Shown piece after piece: positions 1 to 6,820 of a DNA stretch of 7,747 bases. The position numbers and the translations under genes are program-made. Source of the DNA: Alphaproteobacteria bacterium (lineage in GTDB: Bacteria; Pseudomonadota; Alphaproteobacteria; Elsterales; Elsteraceae). The notes below the pieces were generated by a model that did not search any database, was not told the DNA's origin, and saw only the letters and a list, made by a program, of their open reading frames with translations. Each line of letters begins with the position of its first letter. Position 1 is the first letter of the stretch. Where the stretch lies: positions 1-7,747 of the forward strand of contig JAAFHH010000129.1 of assembly GCA_013297545.1 (NCBI GenBank), read 5' to 3'.

Positions 1-61
1 CGGCGACCCAGGCGCGGGCGGCGGCAATCGCTGGCGGCTCGACCGTGCCGAGCCACGCCAT
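1..61 (-). CDS. 5' end of an unidentified protein, cut by the window edge
   Basis: An open frame begins at an ATG (complement of 59-61) and runs off the left edge after 20 codons, reading MAWLGTVEPPAIAAARAWVA. It starts only 10 bp after the stop of the membrane-protein gene upstream on the same strand, which is typical operon spacing. The bases just before the ATG (…CCCCGGGTG) give only a weak ribosome binding site. Codons are GC-rich at third positions, like the neighbours. I do not recognise the family from 20 residues, and the start could be wrong. The tight spacing is the main argument that this is a real gene. Confidence 0.4.
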   Translation of the reverse strand, partial: MAWLGTVEPPAIAAARAWVA

Positions 62-71
62 CACCCGGGGT

Positions 72-716
72 TCAGCCCCAGCCATCGCTCTCGCCCTTCC
101 GTTTGCGTTTGGCCGCCATGCGGTCTTGCGCGCTCTTCGTGCCCTCCGGCGGTGGTGGCGGGGGTGGCACGACGCGCCGGCGCACGGGCGGTGGTGGAAT
201 GTCGTGCTTCAGGGAGGGGCCGAGCGACGGCTCTGGCCGGTCTTCGATCAAGCCATAGGCAGCGAGCACGATCAGCAACCACGGTGGCACGCCGTAGACC
301 AGCGCCAGCACGATGTTTTCCGTGTGGTTGCCGCCGGGCAGGCGGTCCATCCAGAAAAACCACGCTGCCGTGGAGATTGCCGCCAGCGCCATGGCGATGC
401 CGAGCCAGACGACCGGCACCACCATCCAGCCCGACATCGTCTGCGCGCGGTGGCGTTCCTTCATCGCTTTGGTTGGCGGCGGGCTTTGGCGCACGCCCGC
501 AATCATCGCGGCGATGCCGAGCATGCCCCAGCGGAACACATCGACCGCGAGCAGGGCGACCCGGTCGCTGTCCGGCGTGGCACCCGGATGACTGAACGGC
601 GACAGCGGCCAGTGCCAGGCGGCCGAGAGCGTCAGACAGCCGAGTGCGAGCACGACGCACGTCCAGCCAATGATCTGCAGGGTGCGATCCGCACCGCTGT
701 GGAGAAGATGCCACAT
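72..716 (-). CDS. Four-helix membrane protein with polyproline, basic C-terminal tail (unknown function)
   Basis: The product is 214 residues and I do not recognise its family. Four hydrophobic segments are visible at about residues 13-34, 53-74, 97-122 and 134-157, so it should sit in the inner membrane. After the last helix comes a polar tail. It has PPPP at 174-177, seven consecutive prolines at 184-190, and a strongly basic cluster KRKRKGE near 203-209. A proline-rich, basic tail of this kind usually faces the cytoplasm and may bind a partner or membrane lipids; that is inference. The start is the ATG at 716. No in-frame ATG, GTG or TTG lies upstream as far as about 820, and no clear Shine-Dalgarno is seen. 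The gene is divergent from the PAS gene at 892. It probably forms an operon with the partial gene at the left edge. The seven-proline run would be expected to need elongation factor P for smooth translation. Confidence 0.7.
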   Translation of the reverse strand: MWHLLHSGADRTLQIIGWTCVVLALGCLTLSAAWHWPLSPFSHPGATPDSDRVALLAVDVFRWGMLGIAAMIAGVRQSPPPTKAMKERHRAQTMSGWMVVPVVWLGIAMALAAISTAAWFFWMDRLPGGNHTENIVLALVYGVPPWLLIVLAAYGLIEDRPEPSLGPSLKHDIPPPPVRRRVVPPPPPPPEGTKSAQDRMAAKRKRKGESDGWG

Positions 717-891
717 CGCGCGCGAGTATCGGGGTTCGTTGGTGCAAACGCCAGTCCGGCGGCAATCATTACAATCATGTATCGTAACATTACAGTGTTG
801 TAGTCTTATCTTGCTTGTATTCCGGATGATGGTTTGGTAGCCGTTCGCTTAGAGACGCTGTCATAACCGCCGCACACGTGTTAGGGCCCCA
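717..891. promoter_or_regulatory. Divergent intergenic region with paired CATTACA repeats
   Basis: This 175 bp gap separates two divergent genes and must carry their start signals. The part from about 763 to 840 is clearly more AT-rich than the flanking sequence. Two exact copies of CATTACA lie at 767-773 and 788-794. Their starts are 21 bp apart, about two helical turns, as expected for a dimeric regulator binding one DNA face. On the plus strand a weak promoter-like pair, GTAACA (784-789) and TATCTT (807-812), is spaced by 17 bp, each matching about 4 of 6 consensus bases. It would drive the PAS gene and overlap the second repeat. No convincing minus-strand promoter was found. The boundaries and the promoter are guesses; the repeats are directly visible. 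Confidence 0.35.
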
Positions 892-1689
892 ATGGTCGAT
901 TGCTTACCAAAATCCTGTGAGCCGACCACAATCGATGGTCGGCTCGCCGTCGCTATCGTTGAAGCGATACCGCTCGCGGTCGCGGTGTTGGACACGCAGG
1001 ATCGGCTGATCGCGTGGAACAGCCGCTGGGCAGAGGAGTTCTGCCATGTGGCGGAGCAAGCCTGCGTCGTGGGCACGGACCTTGGCGATGTGCTGGCCGA
1101 AGCCTTGGCGGCCGGCCTCTACGATCCATCCGCGGCGCCGGTGCTCGACCTGGTGGTGGCACCGGGTGAGAGCACGGCAGCCGTTCTGGCACTTGATTCG
1201 CGCGGTCGCCACCTCAGCCATCGACGCGCCCCTATGCCGGGAATTGGCACGCTGTTGCTGATCGACGATGTCGGCGGTGCGCACGCCGATGCCCAGCGCC
1301 CGGGCGTCGACCCGGAAACCGAACTCGCCGATCGCGCATCCCTGATGGCTGAAGTCCAGCGCCGCATCGATGTCGGCGTGCCAAGCGCGCTGCTGATGGT
1401 GCGGATGCCGGAACATGGCGGTTCGGCCGGCATGAGCCGCGGTGCCTTGGCGCTCGTGGAAGCGTTTGGCGCCGATGGCCTGATCGGCCGGCTGCGCGGG
1501 CTCGAAATCGGCATCCTGGTGCCGATGGATGCGAGCGAAGACTTGATCCAGTGGCGTCGCCGGGTGGTGGAGGCGGTTGCGAGCTCGACAGTGGTGCGCG
1601 TTGCGACCGGCGTGTTGCCGTCTGACGGCTCGGCGATCGACGCGGTGCGCGCGGTCGCGCGCGGCCTAGACGCGAGTGCCCTACATTAA
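892..1689 (+). CDS. PAS domain protein with a degenerate, probably inactive GGDEF-like domain
   Basis: The 265-residue product reads as two domains. Residues 16-128 resemble a PAS_7-type sensor: VLDTQDRLIAWNSRW at 32-46, then RGRHLSHRRAPMPGIGTLLLI, similar to the end of that domain. Residues 140-264 follow the plan of a GGDEF domain. DPETELADRASL corresponds to the usual DxLTGLxNRRxL, ALLMVRMP to the metal-binding ALLLLDLD strand, and VATGVLPSDG to the SIGVA strand. The catalytic site is lost: the GGDEF position reads RGLEI (202-206) and the metal aspartate reads arginine at 171. The domain is also about 30 residues shorter than usual. It is therefore unlikely to make cyclic di-GMP and may act as a ligand-binding or protein-interaction module. 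There is no signal peptide or membrane segment, so it should be cytoplasmic. The start is the ATG at 892, since an in-frame TAG lies at 850-852 with no start codon between. Its stop overlaps that of the converging gene. Confidence 0.7.
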   Translation: MVDCLPKSCEPTTIDGRLAVAIVEAIPLAVAVLDTQDRLIAWNSRWAEEFCHVAEQACVVGTDLGDVLAEALAAGLYDPSAAPVLDLVVAPGESTAAVLALDSRGRHLSHRRAPMPGIGTLLLIDDVGGAHADAQRPGVDPETELADRASLMAEVQRRIDVGVPSALLMVRMPEHGGSAGMSRGALALVEAFGADGLIGRLRGLEIGILVPMDASEDLIQWRRRVVEAVASSTVVRVATGVLPSDGSAIDAVRAVARGLDASALH

Positions 1690-2861
1690 ATCATCATGGT
1701 GATCGCGAGTTTGGTCGCGAACCGCTTGCCATCGATCTCGACACTGATGTCGACCGTACCATCGGCTGGCAGGCCTGCGGCGCGCAGCCGTGTAAGGGCC
1801 CGGTTGATGTCGTCCAGCGCGCCAATCAGCTGCAGCGCGCGCCCGGGCGAGCCGATCACCGAGACGCCGAGCATCGGGTGGCATTCCAGCACACCCTTTG
1901 GCACCGACAAGTGTACGCGTGCGCCGTAGCGTGGCGGCGGTGGCGGCAGCGGTCCGGGATCAACGCTGGGCGGCGTGCGCCGCTCGGTTGGTGGCGCCGC
2001 TGGACGCTCGGCTGCGGGGCGGGGTGGCGCTGCGACGAGAATGGGTGGGGGCGGTGAGGCAACCTGCGGTGTCATCAGCGCGGCCGCCTGGGGCGGCGCT
2101 GGGGCCGGCGCGGACGGGATCGGCGGCGGTTTTTGCGTCGGCGGTACTGCATCTGCCTGCCAGCGCTCATCGCGAAAGATCAATGCTGGCGTGGGGGGTG
2201 CTAAGCGCACCTGATCGGCCATCACCCAGCCATCCGCGCCGATCCAGCTGGTGACGCTGATGCGCCCCGGCACGGCTGCCGCAACATCGATTTCGATCTC
2301 CGCATCGGCGCGGTGCACGATCACCCGGCCAAGCGCAGTGTCCACCACAGCCGTGCCCCCGAGGCGGAGCGTGCCGCCGAGCAACAGCGGCACCACCCCA
2401 TCGCCATCCGCCAGCAGCAACACCATCGCCCCGGCACCGAGCGCCATGGTGCGGCCATCGGCGAGGGCGAGGGTGAGGTCGTCCACCGCCTCGATCGCGT
2501 CGCCGGTGCGAATCGGGGTGCTGCGCGGCACGCCGATCGGGCGGTGCAGCCGGCTCTCGCCAGTGATCCGCACCAGTCCATCGCTGCCGCTGGCGGCGAA
2601 GTCCAGCACCACCCCTTCGTTCAGCGCGGCAAGTGCCCGGACCCAGGCTGGCGGCAAGCTGCCGGCCCCCCAGCGGATCGGCAGGGTGGGGTCGTAACCC
2701 ACCAGCACCGCGCCTTCATCACCTTCGACATACAAGTGGCGGTCCAAGCGCACGACGGTGCGCAAGCGGCCTGGCAGCGGCTGGTCGATTGCGACCGGCA
2801 CCCCAAAGCGCTGCCCAAGCTCGTTGGCAAGACGTTGTGTGAGGTAGTCAGATCGATCCAT
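1686..2861 (-). CDS. FecR-like domain protein with long proline/alanine-rich linker (unknown function)
   Basis: The product is 391 residues with no signal peptide or membrane helix, so it is probably cytoplasmic. The N-terminal part (1-105) is not recognised. Residues about 112-195 look like a FecR-type beta domain: STPIRTGDAIEAVDDLTLAL, then LADGRTMALGAGAMVLLL, then LGGTLRLGG and VDTALGRVIVH, the alternating pattern of that fold. Residues 236-311 form a disordered Pro/Ala-rich linker with a run of five prolines (306-310). The C-terminal 80 residues (312-391) form a small, compact domain ending VDISVEIDGKRFATKLAITMMI. FecR domains normally lie in the periplasm of anti-sigma factors or in surface proteins, so one without export signals is odd. 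The FecR match is from pattern only. The start at 2861 lacks a clear ribosome binding site. The gene lies 57 bp downstream of the GNAT gene on the same strand, so the two may be cotranscribed. Its TAA shares TTAA with the stop of the converging PAS gene. Confidence 0.6.
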   Translation of the reverse strand: MDRSDYLTQRLANELGQRFGVPVAIDQPLPGRLRTVVRLDRHLYVEGDEGAVLVGYDPTLPIRWGAGSLPPAWVRALAALNEGVVLDFAASGSDGLVRITGESRLHRPIGVPRSTPIRTGDAIEAVDDLTLALADGRTMALGAGAMVLLLADGDGVVPLLLGGTLRLGGTAVVDTALGRVIVHRADAEIEIDVAAAVPGRISVTSWIGADGWVMADQVRLAPPTPALIFRDERWQADAVPPTQKPPPIPSAPAPAPPQAAALMTPQVASPPPPILVAAPPRPAAERPAAPPTERRTPPSVDPGPLPPPPPRYGARVHLSVPKGVLECHPMLGVSVIGSPGRALQLIGALDDINRALTRLRAAGLPADGTVDISVEIDGKRFATKLAITMMI

Positions 2862-2918
2862 CGACAGCCGCGGGCAGACGTGTGATGGCCCAAGTCTCGC
2901 TGGTCAGGCGGCTCGCGT

Positions 2919-3443
2919 CTAGCGACGGATGACCCGGTCGAAATGATACTCTGCCGTGTTGGACCGATCGCCGAGAATGCGGATCTCCGGACAGCGTCGA
3001 TAGCCCAGCCGTTCATAGAGCCGGTGCGCATCCGTGAACCGGCAATCGGACCATAACTCAATAAACGCCGAGTGCTGGGCCAAGGCGAAATCCTCAACCA
3101 CAGCGACCAACCGGGCCGCAATACCGCGCCGCCGCGCGTCTGGATCGACATAAAGCCGGTGCAGTTCCGTGCCGAGGCCAAGGGCGGGTCTGGCCGCCGC
3201 GGCAGCGGCACCGATGCAGCCGACCACCTGGCCTGCCACCTCCGCCACCCAGTAGACACCGCCAACCTTTTGATAGGCCGAGGCAATCGCCCACAAGTCC
3301 GGCATCTCGCCATCCACATCCGTGACGCAGCCGGGGTAGGCGTCAAAGCAACGGGTAATCACCCGGATCAGCCCCTCTGCATCGGTATCGCGTGCCGGGC
3401 GCAGCAACCAGTCAGTCATGGGCGGGACGCTGCCCGTCGACAT
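2919..3443 (-). CDS. GNAT-family N-acetyltransferase
   Basis: The product is 174 residues, a usual length for a single-domain GNAT enzyme, which moves an acetyl group from acetyl-CoA to an amine. The core is clear. WVAEVAGQVVGCIGA (65-79) is the central strand pair. LHRLYVDPDARRRGIAARLV (94-113) is motif A, with the acetyl-CoA pyrophosphate loop RRRGIA at 105-109. FIELWSDCRFTDAHRLYERL followed by GYRR (127-150) is motif B. The substrate cannot be told. I prefer the ATG at 3443 because GGAG stands four bases before it. A second ATG at 3419, giving MTDWLLRPARD, lies closer to the usual family start but has no ribosome binding site. The gene is divergent from pdeM across 52 bp and lies upstream of the FecR-like gene on the same strand. 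Confidence 0.85.
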   Translation of the reverse strand: MSTGSVPPMTDWLLRPARDTDAEGLIRVITRCFDAYPGCVTDVDGEMPDLWAIASAYQKVGGVYWVAEVAGQVVGCIGAAAAAARPALGLGTELHRLYVDPDARRRGIAARLVAVVEDFALAQHSAFIELWSDCRFTDAHRLYERLGYRRCPEIRILGDRSNTAEYHFDRVIRR

Positions 3444-3495
3444 GCGGCTCCGTCAAGCCCTTGCGTCGGCCGCGAATCCGCGCCAAAGCCAGGCA

Positions 3496-4272
3496 ATGGC
3501 TGATCTTGAGTTCCTGTTCCGCGGGCAACCGCTGGTCGCTACACCTGAGGGTGCGCTTTGGTGGCCGGCGCGGCGCACGCTGGTGGTCGCGGATTTGCAC
3601 TTCGAGAAAGCCTCCGCCTTTGCCGCGCGCGGGGTCGCCCTGCCACCCTATGATACCGCGGCGACCTTGGCGGAGGTCGCCCGGCTGGCTGACCGGCTGG
3701 ATCCAGCGCGCGTGGTGGCCCTGGGCGACAGTTTTCACGATCGCCGGGCAGGCGAGCGGATTTCCGTCGCCGCGATCGACGGCCTGCAGGCGCTGACCCA
3801 GCGGCTCGAGTGGGTGTGGATCACCGGCAACCACGACCCCCACCCAGCAGGCCCGTGGGGTGGCACCGTGGTCGACAGCTTGGATGACGGCCCGCTGCTG
3901 TTTTGCCACGAGGCGACCGGGGTGGCCGGCGAGGTCTCCGGCCACTGGCACCCGAAGGCGCGGGTCAAGGTGCGCGGCTCCCTGGTGACCAGGCGGTGCT
4001 TTGTGTTGACCCCGGGTCAGCTGATCCTGCCGTCTTTCGGCACGCTGACCGGCGGGCTCGACGTGTTCGATCCCGCTCTTGCCCCGCTGATCGGCCGCAG
4101 CTTCGAGGTATTGATGTGCGGCCGCGAGAGTGTTGCCCGGCTACCGGCCAGCCGCTTGAGCCCGCGTCTGGAGCGCGAGTTCGACCAGGATCGGCGCGCT
4201 GGGTGCGCGCGCGTCGAGGCGGAAGCAGGGCAGGGCGAGCCCCAGGATGTCGGTCAGCTCCGGCTCTGGTAG
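3496..4272 (+). CDS. pdeM: PdeM-type metallophosphoesterase (ligase-associated DNA damage response endonuclease)
   Basis: Members of this calcineurin-like family are two-metal phosphoesterases or nucleases, usually encoded beside an ATP-dependent DNA ligase and an Lhr-like helicase. Counting from the ATG at 3496 (258 residues), the metal and catalytic motifs are intact: VADLHFEK (31-38), GDSFHD (77-82), GNHD (111-114), CHEA (137-140) and SGHWHPKARV (148-157). The family signature PPYDTAATL (50-58) and LPSFGTLTGGLDV are also present. An ATG at 3418 would add 26 residues. I chose 3496 because MADLEFLFRGQPL fits the usual family N-terminus and the extra residues look non-conserved and would overlap the GNAT gene. 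The ribosome binding site is weak (AGCCAGGCA). The C-terminus is longer than usual: the last 44 residues are read antisense to hprK in a 132 bp tail-to-tail overlap. The usual ligase and helicase partners are not in the window, so this is an orphan copy, and its repair role here is inferred from the family. Confidence 0.85.
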   Translation: MADLEFLFRGQPLVATPEGALWWPARRTLVVADLHFEKASAFAARGVALPPYDTAATLAEVARLADRLDPARVVALGDSFHDRRAGERISVAAIDGLQALTQRLEWVWITGNHDPHPAGPWGGTVVDSLDDGPLLFCHEATGVAGEVSGHWHPKARVKVRGSLVTRRCFVLTPGQLILPSFGTLTGGLDVFDPALAPLIGRSFEVLMCGRESVARLPASRLSPRLEREFDQDRRAGCARVEAEAGQGEPQDVGQLRLW

Positions 4273-4560
4273 CCGTTCGATCAGCCCGCCGAGCTCAACC
4301 ACCAAGGCGAGGGGGGCCGCACAGTAAGGCAGGCGCACCAGGCCGAGGCCGCGCACTTCGATCAGGCCTTGGAGCTTGGGGACGGCTGCGATCTCAATCC
4401 GGTCGCCCCTGCGCACGGCCTGCACCCAATCATCGCCGATCAACACCGCACCGCGATCGATAAGGCGCAGCGCCAGATCGGACTTGCCAGCGCCACTCGC
4501 GCCCCGCAGCAGCACGGCGCGTCCAAAGATCGCAACTGCACTGCCGCTGAGCGGGGTCAT
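4141..4560 (-). CDS. hprK: HPr kinase/phosphorylase, short alphaproteobacterial form
   Basis: HprK phosphorylates a serine of the phosphocarrier HPr with ATP and can also remove the phosphate, tuning the phosphotransferase system. The 139 residues cover only the C-terminal catalytic domain; the N-terminal domain of Gram-positive HprK is missing, as is typical in alphaproteobacteria. The Walker A loop GASGAGKS is at 20-27, followed by DLALRLID. The LIGDDWV motif (40-46) matches the conserved acidic pair, and GLIEVRGLGLV (65-75) matches the HprK signature. The C-terminal part, RLDARAPSAPILVELAL, also looks normal. The start is the ATG at 4560, overlapping the chvG stop as ATGA, so translation is probably coupled. 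The 3' end overlaps converging pdeM. The genes that usually follow (rapZ, EIIA, HPr) do not come next. Confidence 0.9.
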   Translation of the reverse strand: MTPLSGSAVAIFGRAVLLRGASGAGKSDLALRLIDRGAVLIGDDWVQAVRRGDRIEIAAVPKLQGLIEVRGLGLVRLPYCAAPLALVVELGGLIERLPEPELTDILGLALPCFRLDARAPSAPILVELALQTRAQAAGR

Positions 4561-6134
4561 GAGGCAATCCGCGGCAGCGCAATGCGAAAGCGCGCGCCGA
4601 TCACCGCACCCGCGCCATCGGTGCGGTTTTCCGCGACGATCGTGCCGTCGTGGGCGGCAATGATCTGGCGCGAGATCGACAGGCCAAGGCCGGAATGCTG
4701 GCCGAAGGCTTCACCGGCCGGGCGTTCGGTGTAGAAGCGATCAAAAATCGCCGCCTCTCGGCCTGGTGGGATGCCGGGGCCGTCATCGTCGACCAGCAGG
4801 ATGGCGCGCGGCCCGTCTGCCTGCACGGTGACGCGGATTGCGCCGCTATCCGGGCTGAAGCTGATCGCGTTGGTGATCAGGTTGCGCAGCACTTGCACCA
4901 GCCGGTCCTCCTGGCCGGAGACCAGGATTCCGGGTTTGCCGTCCAGCACCAAGGGCGGGGCCGTCTCCGGGTGGACGGCGACCAGCGCCTCGACCAGACG
5001 ATTGAGGTCTATCGCACTGACATCGCCGCGCGCGAGCTCGCCATCCAAGCGCGACGCCGCCGCGATGTCCGAAATCAGCCGGTCGATGCGCTTGATGTCC
5101 GCGTGCACGAGGGCGAGCAATTGGCCGCGTTTGCCCTCATCGCTCAGGCGCGGCAGGGTCTCCAGGGCGGAGCGGATCGAGGTCAACGGGTTCTTCAGTT
5201 CGTGCGCCACATCGGCCGCGAAGGCTTCGATCTCGCTGACCCGGCGCGCCAGTGCTTCGGTCATCGCCCGGAAGGAGGCGGCGAGTTCCCCGATTTCATC
5301 GCCACGCCGAGACAAGTCTGGGATTACGGCGCTGCGATCACCGTGGCGGATGCGATCGGCTGCGAGTGCCAGTTTGGCAAGCGGGCGGGTGATCGCCCGG
5401 GACAAGTAGAAGGACAGCAGCACCGTCACCACCAGTGCGGCCAAGGTGGCGCGCGCGATGTCGAGCCTGAGGGCCCGCACGGCGTCATCGATTTCAAGCG
5501 AGGACCGCGAGACGATCAGCACACCAGCAATGCGGCGAAACCGTTCCAGCGGCACGGCGACCGACAGTTCCAAGTGGCCATCGCGGCGCGCATAGCGGGC
5601 CCGGCCAACCGCGCCTTGGAAGGCGGCGACCCCTTCCGGGAAACGGGCGAGGAACGGCTCCAGCCCCTCCGGGAACGGTGGTTCGTTGTCGCGCCGGGGC
5701 AGCGTATTGAACACCCAATCATAGGCACTCGCGAGGTGGGCGCGGATGTGGTTCCAGGGTTTCGGCGGGGTCGGCAGTGGCAGCACTTGGATCGCCGCTT
5801 GGCCGCGGCCGATCAGCGTGCTGTCGGTCACCAATTGACCGCCGCCGCCATAGAGCCGCACGCGCACGGCACTGGAGGAGACGATCCGGCGCACCAGCAG
5901 ACGCGCGGTTTCCACCGGGATGGTTAGCTGATCGGGGTCGCCCTCCCCCTCCTCGACCGCGATTTCGGCCAGCACCCCGGCGAGCAGGCGGGACTGCGCC
6001 GTGATGGTCTCAAATTCCGCATCGATCAGGTTGTTGCGATAGCGGTCGAGGTAGAAAATCCCACCAGCCAACACCAGCAGGGCAAAGACATTGACGCCGA
6101 GGATCCGGCGGGTGAGCGGCGAGACCCGCCGCAT
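4557..6134 (-). CDS. chvG: ChvG-type sensor histidine kinase
   Basis: This is the membrane sensor that partners ChvI in an envelope, acid and host-signal response of alphaproteobacteria. The 525 residues start MRRVSPLTRRILGVN, close to the ChvG N-terminus. Transmembrane segments are at about 11-29 and 228-244, enclosing a periplasmic sensor domain of about 200 residues. A HAMP domain follows (245-300). The phosphoacceptor is H311 in FAADVAHELKNPLTSIRSAL. The ATP-binding domain has N-box RNLITNAISF (417-426), G1 DDDGPGIP (449-456), F-box IFDRFYTERP (463-472) and G2 SGLGLSISR (481-489), so the kinase looks fully active. Rhizobial ChvG is longer, mainly in the periplasmic part. The start overlaps the chvI stop by one base (TAATG) and the stop overlaps the hprK start, both consistent with coupled translation. 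The periplasmic repressor ExoR, known to restrain ChvG in rhizobia, is not in the window. Confidence 0.92.
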   Translation of the reverse strand: MRRVSPLTRRILGVNVFALLVLAGGIFYLDRYRNNLIDAEFETITAQSRLLAGVLAEIAVEEGEGDPDQLTIPVETARLLVRRIVSSSAVRVRLYGGGGQLVTDSTLIGRGQAAIQVLPLPTPPKPWNHIRAHLASAYDWVFNTLPRRDNEPPFPEGLEPFLARFPEGVAAFQGAVGRARYARRDGHLELSVAVPLERFRRIAGVLIVSRSSLEIDDAVRALRLDIARATLAALVVTVLLSFYLSRAITRPLAKLALAADRIRHGDRSAVIPDLSRRGDEIGELAASFRAMTEALARRVSEIEAFAADVAHELKNPLTSIRSALETLPRLSDEGKRGQLLALVHADIKRIDRLISDIAAASRLDGELARGDVSAIDLNRLVEALVAVHPETAPPLVLDGKPGILVSGQEDRLVQVLRNLITNAISFSPDSGAIRVTVQADGPRAILLVDDDGPGIPPGREAAIFDRFYTERPAGEAFGQHSGLGLSISRQIIAAHDGTIVAENRTDGAGAVIGARFRIALPRIAS

Positions 6135-6820
6135 TACTCGGCAGCGTACTTGTAGCCAACCCCGTAGAGGGTCTCAATCGCCTCAAACTCCGCGTCGACC
6201 ACTTTGAATTTTTTGCGGATGCGCTTGATGTGGCTGTCGATCGTGCGATCATCGACATAGCCGCCATCTTCGCCGTAGGCGGCGTCCAGCAGATTGTCGC
6301 GGCTCTTGACATGGCCGGGGCGCTGGGCGAGTGCCGTGACGATCAGGAACTCGGTGACGGTGAGGTCGACTGCTTTGCCTTTCCAGGTCACTTCGTGGCG
6401 CGCAGGGTCCAAGGTCATCTGACCGCGCACAACCACTTCCATATCGCGTTCGCTGTCGCGCCGGCGCAACAGGGCGCGGATGCGGGCGATCAGCAGGGCT
6501 TGGCTGAAGGGTTTGCGGATGTAGTCGTCCGCACCGGCGTCAAAGCCGCGGATTTCGTCTGAGTCTGTGTCCTTGGAGGTGAGGAAAATCACCGGCAGGG
6601 CGGAGGTTTTGCGCAGCCGCGTCAGCAACTCGAAGCCATCGAGGCGCGGCATCTTGACGTCCAGCACGGCGAGATCCACCGGCCGGGCGACGATGTCGCG
6701 CAGTGCGAGCTCACTGTCGGAATAGCTGCGGATCTCGAACCCTTCCGCCTCCAACGCGAGAGCGACGGAGGTGAGGATGTTACGGTCGTCATCGACGAGT
6801 GCGATCGTGGCTTTCGGCAT
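6134..6820 (-). CDS. chvI: ChvI-type OmpR-family response regulator
   Basis: This is a two-domain transcription factor, activated by phosphate transfer from ChvG. The receiver domain (1-118) has the acidic pocket D10-D12, phosphoacceptor D54 in AVLDVKMP, T81 in the FLTSKDTDSDEIRGFDAG segment, and K103 in RKPF. The winged-helix output domain (about 128-226) reads LTVTEFLIVTALAQRPGHVK, then DDRTIDSHIKRIRKKF and YGVGYKYAAE at the end, very close to known ChvI. At 228 residues the length is normal for the family. The start is the ATG at 6820; AAGGA lies 12 bases upstream, a slightly long spacing. The stop TAA overlaps the chvG start (TAATG). The promoter must lie in the 67 bp gap shared with the divergent HugZ-like gene, and the regulator may bind there itself, though that is inference. 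Confidence 0.93.
   Translation of the reverse strand: MPKATIALVDDDRNILTSVALALEAEGFEIRSYSDSELALRDIVARPVDLAVLDVKMPRLDGFELLTRLRKTSALPVIFLTSKDTDSDEIRGFDAGADDYIRKPFSQALLIARIRALLRRRDSERDMEVVVRGQMTLDPARHEVTWKGKAVDLTVTEFLIVTALAQRPGHVKSRDNLLDAAYGEDGGYVDDRTIDSHIKRIRKKFKVVDAEFEAIETLYGVGYKYAAE

Noticed and set aside
45..803. 252-residue plus-strand open frame over the membrane-protein gene
   Set aside because: Rich in Arg, His and Ala with no motif; the opposite strand has four clear membrane helices.
3418..3495. Upstream ATG that would extend PdeM by 26 residues
   Set aside because: The added residues are unlike the family start and would overlap the GNAT gene start; the ATG at 3496 fits better.
4650..5927. 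425-residue open frame on the plus strand antisense to chvG
   Set aside because: It covers the strongly conserved kinase gene, shows no domain pattern, and long antisense frames are expected at this GC content.
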